From contig OY969703.1 of NCBI GenBank assembly GCA_963702075.1, forward strand, positions 2,675,615 to 2,739,614: a stretch of DNA of 64,000 nucleotides. The letters run 5' to 3'. The translations under genes were made by a program, and so were the position numbers. The notes below the pieces were generated by a model, which saw only the letters and a program-made list of their open reading frames with translations, was not told where the DNA came from and did no database searches. Positions 55,714 to 64,000 of this stretch are shown here, one piece after another (within the stretch, counting starts at the first letter, position 1; every line of letters begins with the position of its first letter). This stretch comes from VAYN01 sp963702075. GTDB taxonomy: Bacteria > Actinomycetota > Thermoleophilia > Solirubrobacterales > 70-9.

Positions 55714-56643
55714 CTAGCCGGCTACTTTGGCCTGCTGCCGCTCGGGGCTCACCCGCACCACGTCCCAGGCGAGGCCGGCTTTCTCGAGGCCGTTGATAAC
55801 TAGCGAGGAGATGTCGAGCTGCCACCAGCGCAGGCCGTGGGTGGCGGAGGTCGGAAAGGCGTGGTGGCTGTTGTGGTAGGCCTCGCCAAGGGTCGGGATC
55901 GCGATCAGGGCCAGGTTGCGCGACTCGTCGGTGGTCTCGAATTCGCGCCGGCCGAAGGTGTGGCAGAGCGAGTTGATGCTGTAGGTGAAGTGGTGCAGGA
56001 CGAAGACCCGGACAAGGCCGCCCCAGAGCAGGCCGGTGAGGCCGGCGACGACGGTGCCGCCGATGATCCAGCCGAGGAAGAAGGGGAGCAACAGGCCGAG
56101 GATCGCCCAGTAGATGAAGGTGCCGTCGACCCAGGAGACCACCGGGTCCTTCAGCAGGTCAGGCGTGAAACGCTCCTTGTTCCCACGCTGAGTGTGGATG
56201 AAGATCCAGCCGACGTGGGCGTGGAAAAGCCCCTTCATCGCCCCCTTCCAGCCGCCGCCGTGATCGACGTGGGGGCTGTGGGGGTCGCCGTGTTCGTCGG
56301 AGAAGGCGTGGTGCTTGCGGTGGTCGGCGACCCAGGAGATCACCGGCCCCTCGATCGCCGCCGAGCCGAGGATCGCGAAGAGGCCGCGCAGCCACGGCTT
56401 CGTTTTGAAGGAGCGGTGGGTGAGCAAGCGGTGGAAGCCGACCGTGATCCCGAGCCCGGTCAGCAGGTACATGACGACGAAGAGGATGACGTCGGTCCAG
56501 TTCAGGGCGCTCCCCCACACCTGCCAACCGGCGACGCCGACGGCGATGAACGGGATCACCGTCACCAGGCCGGTGATGATCCGGTCCCGGGTCTCGTTCT
56601 CAACCGGCTGGATGTCTGAGGGGAGGGGTCCTACGGTCGTCAT
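55714..56643 (-). CDS. Acyl-CoA/acyl-lipid delta-9 type fatty acid desaturase
   Basis: 309 residues. All three di-iron histidine boxes are present: HRLLTH, HRKHH and HNSHH. Four to five membrane helices surround them, in the usual order for stearoyl-CoA-type desaturases. No fused cytochrome b5 domain. It introduces a double bond in acyl chains. Divergent from the cyclopropane synthase gene, which would modify the product. Confidence 0.94.
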   Translation of the reverse strand: MTTVGPLPSDIQPVENETRDRIITGLVTVIPFIAVGVAGWQVWGSALNWTDVILFVVMYLLTGLGITVGFHRLLTHRSFKTKPWLRGLFAILGSAAIEGPVISWVADHRKHHAFSDEHGDPHSPHVDHGGGWKGAMKGLFHAHVGWIFIHTQRGNKERFTPDLLKDPVVSWVDGTFIYWAILGLLLPFFLGWIIGGTVVAGLTGLLWGGLVRVFVLHHFTYSINSLCHTFGRREFETTDESRNLALIAIPTLGEAYHNSHHAFPTSATHGLRWWQLDISSLVINGLEKAGLAWDVVRVSPERQQAKVAG

Positions 56644-56734
56644 GGCGGCCGATCATACGGGTCGAAGCTGAGGGCTTCCTGGGATCTTTCGGTCGGCGAG
56701 CCAGCCGATCCGGAGTCTGTAGGGTGCCCCGACC

Positions 56735-57949
56735 ATGCCGTTCGCAAACACCGCGCCGCTGCGGCGGGAGATCGAAACCCGCCTCCCCGAGCGGCCCTTC
56801 ACGATCGAATTCTGGGACGGAAGCAGTGTTCCGTCAACCGCCGAGGACGGGCCCACCTTCCGCGTCCGCTCACCGAAGGCGCTGGCGCACGCGCTGCGCG
56901 CGCCGGGTCAGCTCGGGCTCGGCCGCGCCTACGTCAGCGGCGAGATCGAGGTCGACGACATCGACGCCGTGATCCGGGTGCTGGGGGGCTGGCAGCCGCC
57001 CTCGCTCGATGGCGCCGACCAGCGGGCGCTGATGCTGGGCGCGGTCCGCGCGATGGGGCTGACGCTGCCGCCGAAGCGCCCGGCCGCCGAGCTGCGCCCC
57101 AGCGGCCAGCGCCACAGCAAGGAGCGCGACGCCCGCGCCGTCCGCCACCACTACGACGTCTCCAACGAGTTCTTCGAGCTCTTCCTCGGGCCGACGATGG
57201 TCTACAGCTGCGCGATCTGGCGCGACGGCGAGAAGAAGACGCTGGAGGAGGCCCAGGAGGAGAAGCTCGACACGGTCGCCCGCAAGCTGGCGATCAAGGA
57301 GGGCGAGCGCGTCCTCGACGTCGGCTGCGGCTGGGGCGGCTTCCCGCTCTGGGCGGCGACGAAGTACGGCGCCAACGTCGTCGGCATCACCCTCTCGCCG
57401 CCGCAAGCCGAACGGGCGCGGCAGCGGGCCGAGGAGGCCGGCGTCGCCGACCGCGTCGACATCCGCGTGATGGACTACCGCGACCTGCCCTCGCTCGGCG
57501 AGAAGTTCGACGCGATCGCCAGCATCGGCATGGTCGAGCACGTCGGCTCGGCCAACATCGACCTCTACGCCGAGACCCTGGCGAGCCTGCTCGACTCCGG
57601 CGGCCGGCTGCTGAACCACGGCATCACCCGCCTCCGCCACACCGACCCCGAGGCCGGCGACTTCTCCGAGCGCTACGTCTTCCCCGACGCGGCGCCGCTG
57701 CACCTCTCGCGCAACCTGCTGGCGCTGGAACGGGCCGGCTTCATCGCCCACCACGTCGAGGACTTCGGCCCCGACTACGCGGAGACGCTGAAGCACTGGG
57801 CCCAGAACCTCGACGACAACCTCGCCGAGGCGACGAGGCTCGCCGGCGAGGAACGGATCCGCGTCTGGCGCCTCTACCTGCGGATGGCGAGAAACGGCTT
57901 CGACAGCCGCTTCTTGAACATCTACCAGGCGCGCTGCAGCAAGGCCTGA
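56735..57949 (+). CDS. cfa: Cyclopropane-fatty-acyl-phospholipid synthase
   Basis: 404 residues. An N-terminal lipid-binding domain (about 110 residues) precedes the methyltransferase core: HYDVSNEFFELFLGPTMVYSCA, SAM motif VLDVGCGWGGF, and SIGMVEHVGSANIDLYAE. It adds a methylene from S-adenosylmethionine to unsaturated phospholipid chains. Divergent from the desaturase, separated by 91 bases, so membrane lipid genes are paired here. Confidence 0.95.
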   Translation: MPFANTAPLRREIETRLPERPFTIEFWDGSSVPSTAEDGPTFRVRSPKALAHALRAPGQLGLGRAYVSGEIEVDDIDAVIRVLGGWQPPSLDGADQRALMLGAVRAMGLTLPPKRPAAELRPSGQRHSKERDARAVRHHYDVSNEFFELFLGPTMVYSCAIWRDGEKKTLEEAQEEKLDTVARKLAIKEGERVLDVGCGWGGFPLWAATKYGANVVGITLSPPQAERARQRAEEAGVADRVDIRVMDYRDLPSLGEKFDAIASIGMVEHVGSANIDLYAETLASLLDSGGRLLNHGITRLRHTDPEAGDFSERYVFPDAAPLHLSRNLLALERAGFIAHHVEDFGPDYAETLKHWAQNLDDNLAEATRLAGEERIRVWRLYLRMARNGFDSRFLNIYQARCSKA

Positions 57950-57970
57950 GCTTCCTCAGGCCGGGAAGCT
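57943..57970. terminator. Two mutually exclusive hairpins over convergent stop codons
   Basis: Hairpin 1 pairs 57943-57950 with 57955-57962 (8 bp, loop CTTC) and contains the TGA of cfa in one arm and the TGA of the HAD gene in the other. Hairpin 2 pairs 57948-57955 with 57963-57970 (8 bp). They overlap, so only one can form in a given RNA. Each may terminate one of the two convergent transcripts. Confidence 0.6.
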
Positions 57971-58621
57971 CTCCTTGACGTTCTCGATCGACCAGTCGGC
58001 GCCGGCGTCGGTTAGTTCGTCGACTGCGTAGGAGCCGGTCGCGACGCCGACGACCTTGATGCCGGCGCCGTGCCCGGCGCGGACGTCTCGCGGGGTGTCG
58101 CCGACCGCGATCGTCTCGTCTTTGTCGAGCGGGTGGCCGGAGGCCTCCCCGCCCCGCTCCAGCGCCTTCTTGGTCAGCTCGGTGCGGTCGCGGGAGTCGG
58201 AGCCGTAGCCACCGAAAGTGAAGTAGCGGTTGAGGTCGCCGCGGGCGAGCTTGATGTGGGCGGCCGGCTCGATGTTGCCGGTGACGACGCCGAGCAGGAT
58301 GCCCTCGCTGACCAGCCGCGGCAGCAGCGCCTCGATCCCCTCGATCACGAAGTAGCCATCCGATTCGGCGACGGCGTCGGCGAGGTGGCCGAGGTAGCAG
58401 CCGATCGCCTCCGCCCGCTCCTCCGCCGAGCCCTCACGGTGCATCACCTCGCGGAAGACGATCTCGGCGATTTCGGGATCGGTCATCCCGGCGTGCGTGT
58501 GTTCGGCGATGTTCGCTTCGACCTCGTAGAGCTCGAGGAAGGCCCGCTGCCAGGCGACCGCCCCAGCCCCGCCGGTGTGCAGCAGGGTGCCGTCGATGTC
58601 GAAGAGGACCGCCTCGATCAA
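57956..58621 (-). CDS. HAD-superfamily phosphatase (phosphoglycolate phosphatase-like)
   Basis: 221 residues from a TTG that overlaps the upstream stop by TTGA with GGGTG nearby; a GTG three codons earlier is the alternative. Motif I LFDIDGTLL has the nucleophilic aspartate, motif II is VVTGN, and motif IV GDTPRDVRAG binds magnesium. The helical cap (residues 15-90) is of the beta-phosphoglucomutase/Gph type. Substrate unknown. Confidence 0.92.
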   Translation of the reverse strand: MIEAVLFDIDGTLLHTGGAGAVAWQRAFLELYEVEANIAEHTHAGMTDPEIAEIVFREVMHREGSAEERAEAIGCYLGHLADAVAESDGYFVIEGIEALLPRLVSEGILLGVVTGNIEPAAHIKLARGDLNRYFTFGGYGSDSRDRTELTKKALERGGEASGHPLDKDETIAVGDTPRDVRAGHGAGIKVVGVATGSYAVDELTDAGADWSIENVKESFPA

Positions 58622-59850
58622 GACGCGCACCCTAACGCCGCAGCGTCAGCCGCCGCGCACCCGGCGCGCCTCGAAGAGCTCGCGCCGGTGACAGACCCTG
58701 GCGCGCACGCAGGGGAGGTGGTGGCGACCGGCCTTGCCGCGGCGGACGCGGGCGGCGAGCCGATCGCCCGCGGCGCAGGCGGGGACTCGGCTTCCGCGGT
58801 TTCCGAGTCGGGGAGCGCCGCGGGTCGGCCTTCACCGCGCAGGGTCACCATCGTCGGGCCGTTGCTTTCCCCGAAAAACGCCAGGCGGGCCGTCTTGACC
58901 CCGGTCCCCACCGGCTCGAAGCGAACGTGGGCTACGCAGCCGGCGCCGGGAGCGATCGGCTCGCCGGTGCAGTTCTCGTCGATCAGCTGGAAGCTGCCGA
59001 CGTCGCCTCCCGCGACCACGGCGATGAAGTAGCCGCCCGCGAAGTTGCCTTCGTTGCTGAAGGGGATGGTCTGCTCCGAGCTCTCGCCGACGGCGGTGGC
59101 GCCGAACTCGACCGGATTGCCCGCCGGCGCCAGAACCGCTTCGCCGCCGGTGCCGCGCAGGGCGGCGCTGAAGGGGACGCCGGCCGCGTAGGCGGTCACC
59201 GCCGCTTCGTATTCGGCGATCTGCCAGGGGTTGAAATAGACCTGGATCGAGCAGCTTTCGCCGACTTCCAGGCGGCGGCCGTTCCAGCAGTCGTTGTAGG
59301 AGGTCCAGAAGTTGCCGGTGTCTTTGCCTTCGATCCCGGTCGAGCCGATCCGCACCGCGGCTTCGCCGGTGTTGGTCACCTGCAAGCTCTGACTGCGGGT
59401 TTCGTTGACCCGCTGGATGCCGAAGTCGAGGCTCGCCGGGTTGTAGGAGAGCTGGGGTTCGACGGCGGTGCCGGTCAATGCCGCGGTCGCTTCCGGTCCT
59501 TCCTTGGCGCGCACGGCCAGAACCGCGTTCTTTTCGCCGGCGCTGCCGGGGGCGAAGCTCACCGAGACGGTGCAGTGCTGGCCGGCTTCGACCCAGCCGC
59601 AGTCGCTGCCGCCCAGCTTGAAGGCGGCGTTGTCTTCGCCTTCGAGGGCGCTGCCTTCGATCGAGACGCCGGTATCGCCGACGTTCTGGACTTCGACCGC
59701 GACCGGATTCGATTCTTCGCCCGCGGCGGTCTTGCCGAAGGAGACCGGGCTCGGCGAGAGGCTCAGTTCGGGACCCGCCGCTGAGGCGCCGGCGGGCAGG
59801 AGGAGGACGAGGATGACTGATGGGAGGGCGATCGCCCGGAGCTTGCGCAT
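58618..59850 (-). CDS. Secreted protein with three Ig-like (choice-of-anchor D/ASH) domains
   Basis: 410 residues. Signal peptide MRKLRAIALPSVILVLLLPA. Three consecutive beta-sandwich repeats of about 100 residues begin near LSLSPSPVSFGKTAAGE, LSYNPASLDFGIQRVNE and LAPAGNPVEFGATAVGE, each with a CxxxV-type cysteine pattern. They resemble ASPM-SPD2-hydin domains common in actinobacterial surface proteins. The tail is Ala/Pro-rich with several cysteines and no LPxTG. The frame's end is supported by the TTGA overlap with the HAD gene. Glu is mostly GAA. Confidence 0.82.
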   Translation of the reverse strand: MRKLRAIALPSVILVLLLPAGASAAGPELSLSPSPVSFGKTAAGEESNPVAVEVQNVGDTGVSIEGSALEGEDNAAFKLGGSDCGWVEAGQHCTVSVSFAPGSAGEKNAVLAVRAKEGPEATAALTGTAVEPQLSYNPASLDFGIQRVNETRSQSLQVTNTGEAAVRIGSTGIEGKDTGNFWTSYNDCWNGRRLEVGESCSIQVYFNPWQIAEYEAAVTAYAAGVPFSAALRGTGGEAVLAPAGNPVEFGATAVGESSEQTIPFSNEGNFAGGYFIAVVAGGDVGSFQLIDENCTGEPIAPGAGCVAHVRFEPVGTGVKTARLAFFGESNGPTMVTLRGEGRPAALPDSETAEAESPPAPRAIGSPPASAAARPVATTSPACAPGSVTGASSSRRAGCAAADAAALGCAS

Positions 59851-59930
59851 ACGGCCCCATCGACCGGGCGATGACGGGCCTCGCCCCTTGGATCGATTCG
59901 TTCAACCAACTTCTCGCCCACCCCGTGCTC

Positions 59931-60935
59931 CTAGTGCTCGCTCTCGAGCAGGTCGCGCTGGGCGAGCGTGTAGAGCAGGCCGAGGGAGGGCAGGACGAGG
60001 ACGGCGGCGATGGCGAAGACGATGAAGATGATCGTCATCGTCGCGTCAGGGGCCGCGGCCTGGTCGATGCGGAGGCTGGTCGGCAGCAGGTAGGGGAACT
60101 GGGCGACGCCCCAGCCCCAGATCACCGCGACGACCGCGCCGCCGGCGAGCGGGCGCAGGGGGCGGCGGCGGCCGCGCAGCAGCACCGCCAGCAGGGCGAT
60201 GCCGCAGAGCAGCGAGAGGACGACCAGCGGTAGGCCCTGGCTGGTGAGGCGGTCGAAGACGTAGCGGGCTTCGCTGTGGAGGGCGAAGAGGCCGGCGACG
60301 GCGAAAGCGCCGGCGACCACGGCGGCGCCGAGCGCGCGGCGTTCGAAGTAGCGCTCCATCTCCTCGTCACCGGTATGCCGGGCGTCGCCGACGAGGAAGA
60401 CGGCGGCGAGGTAGGCGCCGCTGGCGACGAACATCGCCCCGATCAGCAGCGGCAGGGGCGCCAGCCAGGTCGAGAAGGCGTCGCCGTTGCCGGCGGCCGG
60501 GACGTTGCCGGCGGCGATCGCGCCGACCACGGTTCCCATGAAGAAAGGGGTCAGCACCGAGGAGATCGCGAAGGTCGCGCCCATCGCCTGGCGCTCCCGC
60601 AAGCCGACGATCGACTTGCGAAAGGCGAAGCCGGCGCCGCGCAGGACGATCCCCAGCGCCGCCAGGGCGATCGGCACGTAGAGCGTCGTGAAGATCGCGC
60701 TGAAGGCCGGAGGGAAGGCGGTCCAGAGGACGACGAGGACGAAGATCAGCCAGACGTGGTTGGCCTCCCAGACGGGGGTCAGCGAGCGCTGGATCAGCGC
60801 CCGCGGCCGCTCGCCCCGCTCCGGCCCGCCGGCGACGAGGTCCCAGAGACCGCCGCCGAAGTCGGCGCCGCCGAAGAGCGCGTAGAAGGTCGCCCCGACC
60901 CAGAGGATCGCCGCCGCGGCGTCGGCCTTGCTCAT
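59931..60935 (-). CDS. cydB: Cytochrome bd ubiquinol oxidase subunit II
   Basis: 334 residues with eight to nine helices. The start AAAILWVGATFYALFGGADFGGGLWDL is the family signature, as is LTPVWEANHVWLIFVLVVLW. The ATG overlaps the cydA stop by ATGA. With CydA it forms the high-affinity terminal quinol oxidase. No cydX or cydDC gene follows in the 80 bases to the next gene or beyond. Confidence 0.96.
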   Translation of the reverse strand: MSKADAAAAILWVGATFYALFGGADFGGGLWDLVAGGPERGERPRALIQRSLTPVWEANHVWLIFVLVVLWTAFPPAFSAIFTTLYVPIALAALGIVLRGAGFAFRKSIVGLRERQAMGATFAISSVLTPFFMGTVVGAIAAGNVPAAGNGDAFSTWLAPLPLLIGAMFVASGAYLAAVFLVGDARHTGDEEMERYFERRALGAAVVAGAFAVAGLFALHSEARYVFDRLTSQGLPLVVLSLLCGIALLAVLLRGRRRPLRPLAGGAVVAVIWGWGVAQFPYLLPTSLRIDQAAAPDATMTIIFIVFAIAAVLVLPSLGLLYTLAQRDLLESEH

Positions 60936-62320
60936 GGGGCCGCCTCCGGCGGAGGCGAGTACGGGGCACCGGCTTCCTCGCTCTCTCCCCCCTCGCGCCA
61001 GCGGCGCGACATCGAGCGCAGGACCATGATCGCGATCGTCCCCAGCGCCGCGTAGACCAGCAGGACCAGGCCGAAGCTGAACCAGATGCCCTTCGCGTCG
61101 GTGACCGCTTCGGAGGTACGCATGTAGCCCTGGACGATCCAGGGCTGGCGGCCGACCTCGGTGACGATCCAGCCGCACCACAGGGCGGCGATCGCGGCGG
61201 CGCCGCTGACCGCGACGGCGCGCAGGAACCACGGCGTCTTCGGGATGTCGCGCCGTTTCCACCAGACCCACGCGAACCAGGCCCCCAGCCCCAGCAGCGC
61301 GGTCCCGATGCCGACCATCAGGTCGAAGGCGAGGTGCAGCAGCGTGTTGGCGGGAGGCCGTTCGTCGGCGGGGATGCTGTTGAGACCGGTCACCTTCGTG
61401 TGGGTGCTGAAACCGACGAGGAAGGAGTCGAGGCCGGGGATCCCGATCCCGCCCTCGACACCGTGGTGGGTACAGACGCCGCCGAGGTACTCGGTCTGAT
61501 CGGTGCCGGTCTTTTGGATGCACTCCATGCCGGCGAACTTGGCCGGCTGATGGTCGGCGACCGCGCGGGCGGCGGTGTCGCCGACGAAGAGCTGGATCGG
61601 GGTCGCGATCAGCCCGATCGTCAGCGGGATCAGCAGGCCCAGCCGGTGCAGCCGGTCGCGCCGGCCCTTCAGCATCCCGACCGCGTAGATCGAGGCGACG
61701 AGGAAGCCGACCACCATGTAGGCGGCGAGGATCATGTGCGGCACCTCGTAGCCGGTCGCCGGATTCCAGAGCACCTTCAGCGGTTCGACGTCAACGACCT
61801 TGCCGGCGGCGTCGAGGGTGAAACCCTGCGGCTGGTTCATCCAAGCGTTGGAGGCGACGACCGAGAAGGCGCCGCCGATGCCGGTGATGAACATCGGCAC
61901 CCCGGACCAGAAGTGGGCCCAGCCGGAGAGCCGCTTCCAGCCGTAGATGTAGATCGCGAGGAAGATCGCCTCGAGGAAGAAGAAGATCCCCTCGATCGCG
62001 AAGGCGACCCCGAAGGCCGCCCCGAAGCGGTCCATGAAGTTCGGCCAGAGCAGCCCGAACTCGAAGCTGAGGACGGTGCCGGTGACGGCGCCGACGGCAA
62101 AGGTCACCGCCATCGCTTTCGACCAGCGTTTGGCGAGCTCGATCGCCGCCTCGTCGCCCTTCTTCAGGCCGATGTAGTTGGAGACGAGGATCGTTGCCGG
62201 CAGCGCCACCCCGAGACAGGAGAGGACGATGTGGAAGCCGAGCGTGAACGCCATCTGCTCCCGGGCGGCGAGCAGATTGGACGCCGACGCCGCCAGGGGG
62301 AGCGGGTCGAGCGGTGGCAT
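60932..62320 (-). CDS. cydA: Cytochrome bd ubiquinol oxidase subunit I
   Basis: 462 residues. The haem ligand histidine lies in the opening FTLGFHIVLSCLG; the conserved proton-path region is FAIEGIFFFLEAIFLAIYIYGW, and GRQPWIVQGYMRT is the quinol/GRWQPW-like motif. The Q-loop is short, as in most Gram-positive forms. It reduces oxygen with quinol electrons and is used at low oxygen or under nitrosative stress. Confidence 0.96.
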   Translation of the reverse strand: MPPLDPLPLAASASNLLAAREQMAFTLGFHIVLSCLGVALPATILVSNYIGLKKGDEAAIELAKRWSKAMAVTFAVGAVTGTVLSFEFGLLWPNFMDRFGAAFGVAFAIEGIFFFLEAIFLAIYIYGWKRLSGWAHFWSGVPMFITGIGGAFSVVASNAWMNQPQGFTLDAAGKVVDVEPLKVLWNPATGYEVPHMILAAYMVVGFLVASIYAVGMLKGRRDRLHRLGLLIPLTIGLIATPIQLFVGDTAARAVADHQPAKFAGMECIQKTGTDQTEYLGGVCTHHGVEGGIGIPGLDSFLVGFSTHTKVTGLNSIPADERPPANTLLHLAFDLMVGIGTALLGLGAWFAWVWWKRRDIPKTPWFLRAVAVSGAAAIAALWCGWIVTEVGRQPWIVQGYMRTSEAVTDAKGIWFSFGLVLLVYAALGTIAIMVLRSMSRRWREGGESEEAGAPYSPPPEAAP

Positions 62321-62365
62321 GGCCCTGAGGCTATCGACGGGGGCGGGCGGCGACTATGAAGTTGC

Positions 62366-63994
62366 TCACGCCTGCCGCTGGGCGCGGTAGCGGCGGATCA
62401 GCGCGTTGGTGGAGCTGTCGTGGCGCAGCTCGGGCTCGGAGGCGGCCTCGAGCTCGGGGATGATCGCCACCGCCAGCACCTTGCCCAGCTCCACCCCCCA
62501 CTGGTCGAAGGAGTCGATCCCCCAGATCGCCCCCTGGGTGAAGACGCTGTGCTCGTAGAGGGCAACCAGCGAGCCGAGCGTCGCCGGCGTCAGCCGCTCG
62601 GCGAGGATCGTGTTCGAGGGACGGTTGCCCTCCATCACCCGGTGCGGCACGACCTCCTCCGCCGTCCCCCCGGCACGTACCTGCTCTGCCGTTTTGCCGA
62701 AGGCGAGCGCTTCGCCCTGGGCGAAGACGTTGGACATGAGGATGTCGTGATGGTCGCCGAGCGGGTTCAGCGAGTTGGCGAAGCCGATGAAGTCGCAGGG
62801 GATCAGCCGCGTGCCCTGGTGGATCAGCTGGTAGAAGCTGTGCTGGCCGTTGGTCCCCGGCTCCCCCCAGTAGATCTGGCCGGTCGCGTAGTCGACGTGG
62901 GCGCCGTCGAGGGTGACGTGCTTGCCGTTCGACTCCATCGTCAGCTGCTGCAGGTAGGCCGGAAAGCGGTGCAGGTACTGCTCGTAGGGCAGGACCGCGC
63001 AGGTCTCGGCGCCGAAGAAGTCGGCGTACCAGACCGCGAGCAGGCCCATCAGCAGCGGCAGGTTCTCGGCCGCCGGGGCGGTGCGGAAGTGCTCGTCCAT
63101 CGCGTGGAACCCGGCCAGCATCTCCTCGAAGCGGCCGGGCCCGATCGCCAGCATCGTCGAGAGCCCGATCGCCGAATCCATCGAGTAGCGGCCGCCGACC
63201 CACTCCCAGAAGCCGAACATGTTGTCGGTGTCGATGCCGAACTTCGAGACCTCGTCGGCGTTGGTCGAGACGGCGACGAAGTGCTTGGCGACCGCGGCCT
63301 CCTCGCCGCCGAGGCCGGCCAGAGACCATTCGCGGGCCGTGCGAGCGTTGGTCATCGTCTCCAGCGTCGTAAAGGTCTTCGAGGAGATCACGAAGAGCGT
63401 CTCCTCAGGGTCGAGGTCGCAGGTCTTCTCGGCGAAGTCGGTGCCGTCGACGTTGGAGACGAAGCGAAAGGTCACCTCGCGGCGGCTGTAGTGGCGGAGT
63501 GCCTCGTAGGCCATCACCGGGCCGAGGTCCGAGCCGCCGATGCCGATGTTGATGACGTTGCGGATCGGCTTGCCGGTGTGGCCGCGCCACTCGCCCGAGC
63601 GCACCCGCTCGCAGAAAGCCGCCATCCGGTCGAGCGTCTCGTGCACCTGCTTGACCACGTCGGAGCCGTCGACGACGAGCGAGCGTCCCCGCGGCATCCG
63701 CAAAGCCACATGCAGGACGGCGCGGTCCTCGGAGACGTTGATGTGCTCGCCGCGGAACATCGCTTCGCGGCGCTCCTCCACCCCGCGCTGCTGGGCGAGG
63801 CCGCCGAGCAGCATCAGCGTCTCGTCGGTTATCCGGTTCTTCGAGAAGTCGAGGTAGAGGCCGGCACCCTCGGCCCGCAGCCGCTCGCCGCGCTCGGGGT
63901 CGGCGGCGAAGAGGTCGCGCAGGTGCGTGTCGCGGATCTGCTCGAAATGGTCCTGCAGCTGGGTCCAGGCAGGAGATTCCCTGAACTCGCTCAT
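62366..63994 (-). CDS. pgi: Glucose-6-phosphate isomerase
   Basis: 542 residues, normal for the long bacterial form. Blocks: LDFSKNRITDETL, NIGIGGSDLGPVMAYEAL, FVISSKTFTTLETMTNA, and GEPGTNGQHSFYQLIHQG with catalytic Glu and the loop His region. It interconverts glucose-6-phosphate and fructose-6-phosphate. Upstream sequence lies outside the window after only six bases, so its promoter is not visible. No terminator is evident between it and cydA (45 bases). Confidence 0.97.
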   Translation of the reverse strand: MSEFRESPAWTQLQDHFEQIRDTHLRDLFAADPERGERLRAEGAGLYLDFSKNRITDETLMLLGGLAQQRGVEERREAMFRGEHINVSEDRAVLHVALRMPRGRSLVVDGSDVVKQVHETLDRMAAFCERVRSGEWRGHTGKPIRNVINIGIGGSDLGPVMAYEALRHYSRREVTFRFVSNVDGTDFAEKTCDLDPEETLFVISSKTFTTLETMTNARTAREWSLAGLGGEEAAVAKHFVAVSTNADEVSKFGIDTDNMFGFWEWVGGRYSMDSAIGLSTMLAIGPGRFEEMLAGFHAMDEHFRTAPAAENLPLLMGLLAVWYADFFGAETCAVLPYEQYLHRFPAYLQQLTMESNGKHVTLDGAHVDYATGQIYWGEPGTNGQHSFYQLIHQGTRLIPCDFIGFANSLNPLGDHHDILMSNVFAQGEALAFGKTAEQVRAGGTAEEVVPHRVMEGNRPSNTILAERLTPATLGSLVALYEHSVFTQGAIWGIDSFDQWGVELGKVLAVAIIPELEAASEPELRHDSSTNALIRRYRAQRQA

Positions 63995-64000
63995 TCCTGT

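Noticed and set aside
58618..58835. Possible frameshift near the 3' end of the Ig-like protein gene
   Set aside because: Another frame ends in a basic tail nearby, but the TTGA overlap with the HAD gene supports the annotated frame.

Overview
The window is high-GC bacterial DNA (roughly two thirds G+C by eye) with tightly packed genes, many 4-base start/stop overlaps, frequent GTG/TTG starts and several starts without a Shine-Dalgarno sequence. Gene content (actinobacterial-type aspartokinase with an internal beta start, large Alu-type SRP RNA, a Rv2578c-like radical SAM protein under an actinobacterial/Gram-positive LexA box, paired YrbE permeases) points to Actinomycetota. I infer a deep branch such as Thermoleophilia (Solirubrobacter/Conexibacter relatives), but nothing here proves the genus. 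It is ordinary chromosome: no phage, plasmid, transposase or CRISPR was seen.

Layout. 1-3394: 3' part of sdhA, then sdhB and a CCG-domain subunit, a type E-like succinate:quinone oxidoreductase. 3454-8731 (minus): small ORF, CPA1 antiporter, AAA/DUF4143 ATPase, asd, lysC, small protein. 8833-11955: PadR-MMPL efflux unit and a DUF202 protein. 11959-16573 (minus): MerR/B12-like regulator, degenerate GGDEF protein, recR, ybaB, dnaX. 16679-21105: membrane glycosyltransferase-like protein, acetolactate decarboxylase, ABC exporter, SRP RNA. 21106-26891: CPA2 antiporter, tRNA-Val, hypothetical, SRPBCC, cupin, a minus-strand PCD-hypothetical-arfB-VOC operon, GST and a coiled-coil repeat protein. 26888-31705 (minus): two YrbE/MlaE permeases, GntR regulator, Zn alcohol dehydrogenase, HD-GYP protein. 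32209-39152: MFS plus five-gene peptide ABC operon. 39201-47108: ATP-dependent DNA ligase, SOS-type radical SAM gene, YtoQ, DHA2 MFS-MerR, long-form dCTP deaminase and three TetR regulators. 47346-49825: two tRNA-Ser genes flanking a PilZ cellulose-synthase-like glycosyltransferase. 49850-64000: tadA, subtilase, USP, MBL hydrolase, an 826-aa membrane protein, desaturase, CFA synthase, HAD phosphatase, Ig-like secreted protein, cydAB and pgi.

The most unusual signal is a set of long, mostly perfect inverted repeats (about 14-28 bp arms) between genes, over start regions, over shared convergent stop codons, and in frame inside coding regions (dnaX, a GGDEF-like gene, two membrane glycosyltransferase-like genes, the tail of a radical SAM gene, the tails of a merR/dcd convergent pair). 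Arm sequences are unrelated from element to element, yet pairs share the loop: an 18-base loop core with 17 identities occurs in elements at 13.4 kb and 54.7 kb, both with 20-bp outer stems and compensated inner stems. A second, weaker subgroup shares ACTCAA followed by an inner GC hairpin. I read these as a structured palindromic repeat family able to enter linkers of proteins.

Other linked signals: an identical 15-base motif lies upstream of both the GGDEF-like gene and the HD-GYP gene, which together with the PilZ glycosyltransferase suggest a scattered c-di-GMP circuit. A perfect SOS box covers the start of the radical SAM gene. A possible small RNA with a five-codon ORF sits in the only large gap (31706-32208).
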